A stretch of DNA of 12,897 nt from contig PUNP01000722.1 in assembly GCA_003551785.1 (NCBI GenBank), positions 1 to 12,897 on the forward strand, in the 5' to 3' direction. This DNA is from Candidatus Brocadiaceae bacterium. GTDB taxonomy: Bacteria > Planctomycetota > Brocadiia > SM23-32. The stretch's first letter is position 1. Each line of letters opens with the position of its first letter. The notes beneath the pieces were generated by a model, which worked only from the letters and a program-made list of their open reading frames with translations, did no database searches and was not told the origin of the DNA. A program made the translations under genes and the position numbers. Of the stretch, positions 7,168 to 12,897 are shown piece by piece.

Positions 7168-7201
7168 TAGATTATTCGTATATGAAATTGCAGGCAAGTA
7201 T

Positions 7202-7232
7202 TTGCAATATAGGGAGGTTAATGTGGTATAAT
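7202..7232 (+). promoter_or_regulatory. Predicted promoter for gspC-gspD with extended -10
   Basis: TTGCAA (7202-7207) lies 19 bases upstream of a perfect TATAAT (7227-7232), and TG at 7224-7225 gives the extended -10 form that offsets the long spacer. Expected transcription start is near 7239, about 72 bases before the ATG at 7311. This -10 box lies about 60 bases from the oppositely directed rnr -10 box. Confidence 0.55.
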
Positions 7233-7310
7233 ATATGGATGAGACAGTAAAAGAAGTGAGTGGTGAATTCTGGTGTTCGTTATTCTTTTTTCGGTTTTCA
7301 GGAGATTGTC

Positions 7311-8228
7311 ATGAGAACAAGGAAACCCCTGATTCTAATTAATTTATTATTGCTGATTGCATTGGGATATTTATTCTACGGCACATTTCAGCATTCTGCT
7401 GAACATGATATAGGACGGGTATCTGTAGACGTAGAACTGGATATGCCGGATGATGACAGCTTTGCTGAAGTTAATAACGGACTGCTGGAGCCGCAGACTG
7501 ACGATTACGATCTTTTGATACAGGATGACATATTCGGGGTTTTGGCTGAGCAAAGAGAGCGAGAAAGACGTGATGCAAGAGTTTCTACGGATGAAACCGA
7601 ACGGGAACCACATGCTGAACCGCTCGAGCTCAATCTGCTGGGCACCGTTGCCGGCGGATCAAACCTCGCCAGAGCTATAATCCAGCCCGAAGGAGAATCC
7701 CATCAAAAAGTTTATCGTATCGGGGATAGCGTTAAAGGAGCGGAAATAATCCAGATCGAGAGAAAAACCGTCAGGCTGCGACGCGACGGCGTAAATTACG
7801 AACTTACTATGGATATGACGTTGGCTATTGAAATAGATGGCGAGGAAGAGATGATTTTGGCTGTCGAAGATTTTAAACACGCCTTCTCCGAGGAGGACGA
7901 TGCCTTAGTGGTCGATAGAAGGGAATTTTTAGAACAAGGCGGAGGGATGTTTGCTATGATGAGGCAGGTGCAGGGCAATATCAGAGCACGGCCGCATATG
8001 GAAAACGGCGAAGTAAAGGGGCTGGAAATCGCCGGCGTCGATAAGATTGGTGTAGCTCAGATCGCCGGGCTTGAGGAGGGCGATGTCGTTCAAAGCGTGA
8101 ACGGACAACTCATTAACAGTTTACCGAAAGCTATGCAGGTTTTCAGAAAAGCCCGCCATTTGGACGACCTTAGTGTCGAAATATTGCGTGACGGTGAATC
8201 TATCAGCAAATCTTTCAAGTTTAAGTAA
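7311..8228 (+). CDS. gspC: GspC, type II secretion inner-membrane protein with PDZ domain
   Basis: This 305-residue protein has the full GspC layout: short basic N-terminus, one membrane helix (about 6-24), acidic linker with DDYDLLIQDDIFG (64-76), a charged segment RERERRDAR, the homology region (about 104-168: LNLLGTVAGG, YRIGDSV, RRDGVNYEL), an acidic linker, and a C-terminal PDZ domain (about 232-303; GLEEGDVVQSVNG at 253-265). GspC bridges the inner-membrane platform to the secretin GspD; its PDZ domain is implicated in substrate choice. I chose ATG 7311 because AGGAG (7300-7304) is well placed and the membrane helix follows at once. An in-frame GTG at 7260 would add 17 residues without a usable ribosome site. 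gspD follows after 15 bases. It is a paralogue of the gene at 1-678. Confidence 0.88.
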   Translation: MRTRKPLILINLLLLIALGYLFYGTFQHSAEHDIGRVSVDVELDMPDDDSFAEVNNGLLEPQTDDYDLLIQDDIFGVLAEQRERERRDARVSTDETEREPHAEPLELNLLGTVAGGSNLARAIIQPEGESHQKVYRIGDSVKGAEIIQIERKTVRLRRDGVNYELTMDMTLAIEIDGEEEMILAVEDFKHAFSEEDDALVVDRREFLEQGGGMFAMMRQVQGNIRARPHMENGEVKGLEIAGVDKIGVAQIAGLEEGDVVQSVNGQLINSLPKAMQVFRKARHLDDLSVEILRDGESISKSFKFK

Positions 8229-8243
8229 ATCAGGAGCCCGACA

Positions 8244-10595
8244 ATGACTTTTCAAAGTATTTTATCTTTTAAACTGCCGTCCTATAACTACGTTATGTTA
8301 TCTTGTATATTCTTTTCTTTCATCGTTGGATGTGCTACGGTTGTTGAAGAACCTGCCCAAACAAGCGAACGCAGAAGGGAAGTAATCAGTGATTCCACCG
8401 ATGTAAAGGCTTTAGATTCTGACTTTACGGCGGATGAAATCAGACTGAATAACGAATACGAGCGCGCAATGCGCCTATATGAAAGTGGACAGATTAGTGC
8501 GGCTAAAGTGCTTATGGTCGCCGTAAAATCAGAAGCCGAAAAGCTAAATGTCGAACTGCCGGATGCCTTTGACCATGATTTTCAGCATATTATTAGCGCT
8601 GAGAAAATTGAAGATGCTGAAGAAGCCATACAAGAAGAGTTAGATGAAGAGGAAGCACTTCAGATGTTTGAAGATGAGATTGAGAAGTACAGTCAAGAGC
8701 AAGATCAACAACTTGATTGGGAAGATATGGAGGAACGGGAACCGACATCCATTTCTATAGACGATGGGGATGATGAGAAAGCATTGGACGTCGCTGATTT
8801 GCCTGACACCGAATACGATCAGCCGGATTTTAAATTACCCGGCTTGCTGGACCCCGTACTCGCCGAGGAAAAAATCATGCTTGATTTCAATCAGGTCGAT
8901 ATTCGCATCATCCTGGAGACGATAAGTGATATTACCGGCGCTAACTTTCTGGTGGAGGGGGGCGTTAGCGGTACTGTTACCCTCATATCATCAAGCGAAG
9001 TCAAACTTGCCGACGTGTTCAGGGTACTTGAATCCATACTTGACGTTCATGGCTGGGCCGCCGTGCCGTCCGATGATGTTATCAAGGTCTTGCCAAGAGG
9101 CGACGGCGTGCGGCGTCATATCCCCACCCGTGTGGGGAAAGACCCCGCCGAGATACCCCGCAATGACCGTTTTGCTACACAAGTTATGCAGCTCGAACAT
9201 GTGGAAGTAGAGGAAGCTGCCCGCCTTATCGAGCCAAGGATGTCTCCCGACGGCAACCTCAGCGCGCATCAACCGTCCAATACCATCTTTCTCACTGATA
9301 TCTCCTCAAATATCTACCAAATTGCATTGATGGTTAATCAAATCGATTTACCAAGAGTTGAAGAGGAACTGGTAATTTTTCCTTTGAAGTATGCTTCTTC
9401 TCGGAGTATGGCGGATAAAATTAACAATCTCATTGAAACTTTCAGTAACGGAAGCAACCCCGGGTGGCAAACTGAAATCAACATCTTTTCCGATTCACGC
9501 ACCAATTCGATCGTAGCTTTCGCCGAACCCCGAATTATCCAAAGCGTAAAAAAACTTATTGACAGACTTGACGTGCCGCGTCCCGAGGAAAGCGTCAATG
9601 TTCATGTAGTGAAATTGTATAACGCCGATGCGGAAGAAATGGTGGATTCACTCTCCACCACGGTCGCTGCACTGACCGATCATGAAGATGCCGATCCTAT
9701 TCATATCACCGCTGATTTACCGACGAACGCTATAATTATTGCCGCTTCCCCACAGGATTTTCAGGTGCTCCAGGCGGTGATATCCGACCTCGATCTCGTG
9801 AGGGAGCAGGTCCTGGTTGAACTCAGAATTATGGAGGCCAGCCAGCGGGCTATGCGTGATATTGGGTTCGATTGGGCAAGCATGAACAGACCGTCCGACG
9901 ACAGTTTGAGAGGGATTACCGGCACCGACATGGGAGTGAGAGGTGATGCCACTCCCACTCAGCAGGGAACTGTGAGGCTGTCTGATCCCGGAGGAATGGC
10001 GGCAGCATTGGTTAAAGGCGATCGAATCGGAGCGATGATGATCGCGCTGGAAGGCAGCACGTATGTCGATGTACTCTCGACACCTCACCTGCTCACCTCT
10101 AACCACCAGCCGGCCACTATAGCCGTCGTGGAAAATATCCCCTATGTCCGGGAATCGCGCATTCTTGCTGATGAAGACAGGGACGTTATCAGCACTTTTG
10201 ACTACAGGGATGTCGGGATAAAACTTGAAATGACGCCGCATGTAGGTGCCGGTGGGATGGTGCGGATGGTCATCGAGAGCGAATTCAGCAAAGTCGTTGA
10301 TGAAGGCGAAGGACAGCTCAGAACCTCTAAGCGTGAAGCCACTACGACGGTGAGCGTCGAGTCAGGCGAGACAGTTGTGATAGGGGGGCTGATACAGGAC
10401 GACACCGTCAAAGTGACGAAAAGAGTGCCTTTTTTCGGTTCTATCCCGGTTTTAGGCAGGCTGTTCCGGCGTGAAACTGATGATATCGAAAAAACCAATC
10501 TTTTAATTTTCATCACTCCTCACGTGCTTACCAGCAGCCGGGATTTAGCCGATATGAGCTCGCGAAAAGAATCAGAGATGAAAAATGGAAATTAA
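8244..10595 (+). CDS. gspD: GspD, type II secretion system secretin (lipoprotein-type)
   Basis: GspD forms the outer-membrane channel of T2SS. The 783-residue product begins with a signal peptide ending in IVGC, so C30 is a probable lipidation site. An unusual charged region (about 35-200) follows, very rich in D and E after residue 120, with a TPR-like helical pair (about 69-100). Then come N0 (about 208-285), N1 (310-370), N2 (375-447), N3 (450-520) and the secretin barrel (about 523-762). The barrel has the typical VPFFGSIPVLGRLFR signature (728-742) and ends LLIFITPHVL. The protein is longer than the usual GspD (about 650-700 residues) because of the acidic extension. The start is supported by AGGAG (8232-8236). 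It shares a transcript with gspC. Other T2SS genes (gspE, F, G and so on) are not in the window and the transcript seems to end here. Confidence 0.93.
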   Translation: MTFQSILSFKLPSYNYVMLSCIFFSFIVGCATVVEEPAQTSERRREVISDSTDVKALDSDFTADEIRLNNEYERAMRLYESGQISAAKVLMVAVKSEAEKLNVELPDAFDHDFQHIISAEKIEDAEEAIQEELDEEEALQMFEDEIEKYSQEQDQQLDWEDMEEREPTSISIDDGDDEKALDVADLPDTEYDQPDFKLPGLLDPVLAEEKIMLDFNQVDIRIILETISDITGANFLVEGGVSGTVTLISSSEVKLADVFRVLESILDVHGWAAVPSDDVIKVLPRGDGVRRHIPTRVGKDPAEIPRNDRFATQVMQLEHVEVEEAARLIEPRMSPDGNLSAHQPSNTIFLTDISSNIYQIALMVNQIDLPRVEEELVIFPLKYASSRSMADKINNLIETFSNGSNPGWQTEINIFSDSRTNSIVAFAEPRIIQSVKKLIDRLDVPRPEESVNVHVVKLYNADAEEMVDSLSTTVAALTDHEDADPIHITADLPTNAIIIAASPQDFQVLQAVISDLDLVREQVLVELRIMEASQRAMRDIGFDWASMNRPSDDSLRGITGTDMGVRGDATPTQQGTVRLSDPGGMAAALVKGDRIGAMMIALEGSTYVDVLSTPHLLTSNHQPATIAVVENIPYVRESRILADEDRDVISTFDYRDVGIKLEMTPHVGAGGMVRMVIESEFSKVVDEGEGQLRTSKREATTTVSVESGETVVIGGLIQDDTVKVTKRVPFFGSIPVLGRLFRRETDDIEKTNLLIFITPHVLTSSRDLADMSSRKESEMKNGN

Positions 10596-10602
10596 CTAAT
10601 GG

Positions 10603-10628
10603 TTGAGATTCCGCTTGCTCAATCTCAA
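10603..10628. terminator. Weak hairpin between convergent gspD and pgmB
   Basis: TTGAGATT (10603-10610) and AATCTCAA (10621-10628) form an 8-bp stem with a 10-base loop, 7 bases after the gspD stop. It lacks a T-run on either side and is AT-rich, so it would be a weak terminator at best. Its place between convergent genes fits a termination role. Confidence 0.3.
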
Positions 10629-10671
10629 TATCTGTAAAGATGGAGGGTAAGTCTTCAGTGAACCACGAAAT

Positions 10672-11328
10672 TTAACTTACCTTAATCATGCTATCTATAT
10701 TTATTTGATTATACGAGGTAATACGTTTTTTTGCGTTAGGCACTGATTCCTCATCCCCAACACCAATGGCCATCATACCGGCTGCATGTGCGGCTTCAAT
10801 CCCTGCCTCAGCGTCTTCAAACACAATACATTGATCTGGCGCTATGCCTAATTTCTCAGCACCTAACAAAAAAATTTGCGGGTGTGGTTTTGCTCTTTCA
10901 ACATCATTGCCACAGACAACGGCTTCAAAATAATTTTCAATAGCTAATTTTTTTATGACCAGGCGAGCGTTTTTGCTTGACGAACACAACCCCAATTTCA
11001 GTTCCCGCTCACGTAAACTGTCTAAAAAATCTAAAACTCCCGGATACATATCATCCCGATTGAGCTCATGTTTAAGCATGTCTTGATAGATGTCATTTTT
11101 AAACGCGGCATATTCGTGTTTTTTTTCTTCCTCCGGTTCTATATTATTATGGTCCAGAATAACCTGTAAAGAGGCTTTTCGTGGTATTCCTCTAAGTTGA
11201 TGATTCAACTTTTCAGAATAATCCCATCCCATCTTATCCGTAAGTGCTTTCCAGCTCCTGTAGTGATATTTATCAGTAAAAACAATAACACCGTCAAGGT
11301 CAAAAAGGACTGCATCAAAAGTTTTCAT
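10672..11328 (-). CDS. pgmB: Beta-phosphoglucomutase (HAD superfamily)
   Basis: The 218-residue protein matches beta-phosphoglucomutase, which converts beta-D-glucose 1-phosphate to glucose 6-phosphate through a phospho-aspartate; its substrate arises from maltose, trehalose or similar phosphorylases. Visible motifs are FDLDGVI with nucleophile D10 and acid/base D12, YHYRSWKAL in the cap (21-29), LRGIPRKASL (45-54, the substrate-specificity Arg region of this subfamily), CSSSKNA (115-121, HAD motif II), KPHPQIF (147-153, motif III Lys) and FEDAEAGIEAA (170-180, motif IV acids E171 and D172). The residue after DGVIV is F17 where the Lactococcus enzyme has Asp, a variable position in the family. 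AAGG upstream of the ATG supports the start. It lies 23 bases after the sigma-factor gene, in the same direction, and is probably co-transcribed. A related HAD sugar-phosphate phosphatase is the main alternative. Confidence 0.85.
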   Translation of the reverse strand: MKTFDAVLFDLDGVIVFTDKYHYRSWKALTDKMGWDYSEKLNHQLRGIPRKASLQVILDHNNIEPEEEKKHEYAAFKNDIYQDMLKHELNRDDMYPGVLDFLDSLRERELKLGLCSSSKNARLVIKKLAIENYFEAVVCGNDVERAKPHPQIFLLGAEKLGIAPDQCIVFEDAEAGIEAAHAAGMMAIGVGDEESVPNAKKRITSYNQINIDSMIKVS

Positions 11329-11351
11329 GTACTTACCTTTTATGAAATGAG

Positions 11352-12897
11352 TTAATGAGAGAAAAAAACTTCATGTTTGAGAACAAAGTTGAAATCTTCC
11401 AATTTTCTGCAGCATTTGGGGTGTTGAAGTTTTCGGATGGCATGTTGCTCGATTTGTCTTACCCGTTCACGGGTAAGGTCGAAAATACGTCCTATTTCCT
11501 CCAGCGTGTAAGTATGACCATCGACAAGGCCATAACGCAACTTCAATATTTCCCTTTCTCTATAAGTCAGGATTTGAAGAACATGGGTTATTTCATCCTT
11601 GAGCATAGCTTTTCTTGCTAAAGCAGGGGGGGAGTATCCCTCCTGATCTTCCAGGAAATCACTCAAGACTCCCTCTTCCCCCAATTCATCATTTTCATTG
11701 AGTGGGGCCTCTAAACTTACGGGATGCCTGTCAAAACTAAGGATTTTCTGAATCTCATGCACGGGCAGTTGCGTTTCTTGCGCAAGACGTTCTAAAGTTG
11801 GTTCCTTGTTAATTTTTTGAGCTAAACTTTTTTGGACGGAGCGAACCTTACCAATAGCATTTATCATATGTGAAGGTAATCGTATAGTTCTACCGTTACA
11901 AGCTATTGCCCGGCGGATGCTTTGCTGGATCCACCAGGTAGCATAAGTACTAAATTTATTGCCAAGTCGATGTTCAAATTTATCGACGGCTTTAAGTAAT
12001 CCCGTATTGCCTTCTTGAACCATATCTAAGAATCCCAACCCCCGGCCTCTATATCTTTTAGCAATGCTGACTACTAACCTGAGGTTAGCTGCTGAAAGCT
12101 GTTTTTTTACCTTGTCATAATCGTCATACATCTGTTTTAATAATTCGAACCGGCGCTTAAAAACCTTTATCGGCATGCAAAGCTCCATTCCCAAGCCTCG
12201 TAGTTTAGACTTTAGTTCATGTTTTTCTATAGGGGTTTGCGCTTTTAATCGCTTATTTTCTATTGAAATTAGTTCTTCATGATATTTTTCTAACTCACGC
12301 ATCAAAGGGAGAATCATTTCGATTTTAAGACAGAATTCTTCAATGAGGATGCGCATCTTTTTGATATTCGAGTTGATTTTACGCAAAAAGAATGCTTCTT
12401 TATCTCCAACAGGCGCCTGATCAGTGTAAAGCTTATTAAATTTTTGCCACAGCAATCGGGTATTGGCCCTAAGTTTATTTACAGTATTGAGGTTTTGAGG
12501 TAACCTTTTACTTATTTCTTCACGTTCGACTCCTTCAACGGTTTTTCGGAAGTCGACTGCTCTTCCCATGGTAATATTGCGATTATTCATGTCATTTATA
12601 ATATCGCAGCACGATTCAATAGTGGGCAGGAATAACAGAATATGAAGGCGAAAACGTTTTCTGGCAATTTCGATCCTCTTGGCAAGGTTCAATTCCGCCT
12701 TGCGGTTTAATAATGAAAACTCGCCGATTTGTTTTAAATACGCACGAATTAAGTCATCCCCGTATCCGTTTCCCCCTTTTGTTTCGGGAGAGTATGATAG
12801 TTTATTTTCATCATTTTCAAAATCCTCGCCTTCCTCATCCGGATCAACCAATGTGTTTATGTCTTCGGAAATATCCTTATCATCTAAGTCCAAGCCG
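11352..12897 (-). CDS. rpoD: RNA polymerase sigma factor, sigma70/RpoD family, partial (5' end outside window)
   Basis: The frame is open to the window edge. The only nearby 'start' is a TTG at 12893 with no ribosome site, so the N-terminus (probably including region 1.1) lies beyond the window. Counting from that TTG, 513 residues are visible: region 1.2 (about 45-80: [30 protein letters not shown]), a non-conserved helical insert (about 82-250), region 2 (262-340: [39 protein letters not shown]), region 3 (341-420) and region 4 (432-492), with [10 protein letters not shown] conserved for -35 contact. The insert and region 1.2 point to the primary-sigma class. Region 2.4 is unusual: [17 protein letters not shown] has Q323, R327 and C332 where E. 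coli sigma70 has R436, T440 and D445. It may thus be the primary factor or a divergent group 2 copy. pgmB follows 23 bases downstream. Confidence 0.9.
   Translation of the reverse strand, partial: GLDLDDKDISEDINTLVDPDEEGEDFENDENKLSYSPETKGGNGYGDDLIRAYLKQIGEFSLLNRKAELNLAKRIEIARKRFRLHILLFLPTIESCCDIINDMNNRNITMGRAVDFRKTVEGVEREEISKRLPQNLNTVNKLRANTRLLWQKFNKLYTDQAPVGDKEAFFLRKINSNIKKMRILIEEFCLKIEMILPLMRELEKYHEELISIENKRLKAQTPIEKHELKSKLRGLGMELCMPIKVFKRRFELLKQMYDDYDKVKKQLSAANLRLVVSIAKRYRGRGLGFLDMVQEGNTGLLKAVDKFEHRLGNKFSTYATWWIQQSIRRAIACNGRTIRLPSHMINAIGKVRSVQKSLAQKINKEPTLERLAQETQLPVHEIQKILSFDRHPVSLEAPLNENDELGEEGVLSDFLEDQEGYSPPALARKAMLKDEITHVLQILTYREREILKLRYGLVDGHTYTLEEIGRIFDLTRERVRQIEQHAIRKLQHPKCCRKLEDFNFVLKHEVFFSH

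Noticed and set aside
7221..7250. Nine-codon open frame (MWYNIWMRQ) after AGGGAGG, possible leader peptide
   Set aside because: It overlaps the predicted -10 box and begins upstream of the expected transcription start, so it would not be transcribed whole.
7260..7310. GTG upstream start for gspC adding 17 residues
   Set aside because: No ribosome site at usable spacing; the ATG at 7311 has AGGAG and begins right before the membrane helix.
9717..10241. 174-codon open frame antisense to gspD
   Set aside because: It lies wholly within the well-supported secretin domain of gspD and shows no domain or start signal.
12891..12893. TTG as the true start of the sigma-factor gene
   Set aside because: The frame continues open to the window edge, no ribosome site is visible, and RpoD proteins normally have further N-terminal sequence.

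Overview
This window comes from a free-living, Gram-negative-type (diderm) bacterium of moderate GC content. The evidence for an outer membrane is a lipoprotein-type type II secretion (T2SS) secretin and two GspC-like inner-membrane proteins. Placement is uncertain. The sigma factor has the core motif QEGNTGL, which I associate with Planctomycetota and relatives, and one intergenic stretch carries degenerate TTTGGAATTT-type sequence that I also associate with that group. A PVC-superphylum or planctomycete-like organism is my best guess, not a demonstrated identity.

Layout, left to right. (1) 1-678, minus: the 5' part of a gspC-like gene cut by the window edge. (2) 679-983: a divergent regulatory region with two well-formed sigma70-type promoters and a perfect 12-bp tandem repeat between them. 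(3) 984-3710, plus: a two-gene operon of a LarA-family (nickel-pincer) hydroxyacid racemase/epimerase homologue and 6-phosphogluconate dehydrogenase (gnd), closed by a strong intrinsic terminator at 3737-3780. (4) 3805-4398, minus: a small exported Arg/Glu/Met-rich coiled-coil protein of unknown function. (5) 4399-4864: 466 bases with no gene, holding three REP-like hairpins, an AT-rich degenerate repeat and a perfect 10-bp stem-loop. (6) 4865-7030, minus: RNase R. (7) 7031-7310: a second divergent control region with two TG-extended TATAAT boxes. (8) 7311-10595, plus: gspC and gspD, an inner-membrane/outer-membrane T2SS pair. (9) 10672-12897, minus: a sigma70-family factor (5' end beyond the window) followed closely by a beta-phosphoglucomutase gene.

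Functional links. The LarA homologue and Gnd probably serve one sugar-acid or hydroxyacid route into the pentose phosphate pathway. GspC and GspD are contacting partners in T2SS; the second GspC paralogue at the left edge suggests the genome has two versions of this module. The most interesting points are the LarA-Gnd pairing, the two GspC paralogues, the long acidic N-terminal extension of the secretin, the region 2.4 substitutions in the sigma factor, and the REP-like cluster. I found no tRNA, rRNA, CRISPR array, transposase or prophage gene.
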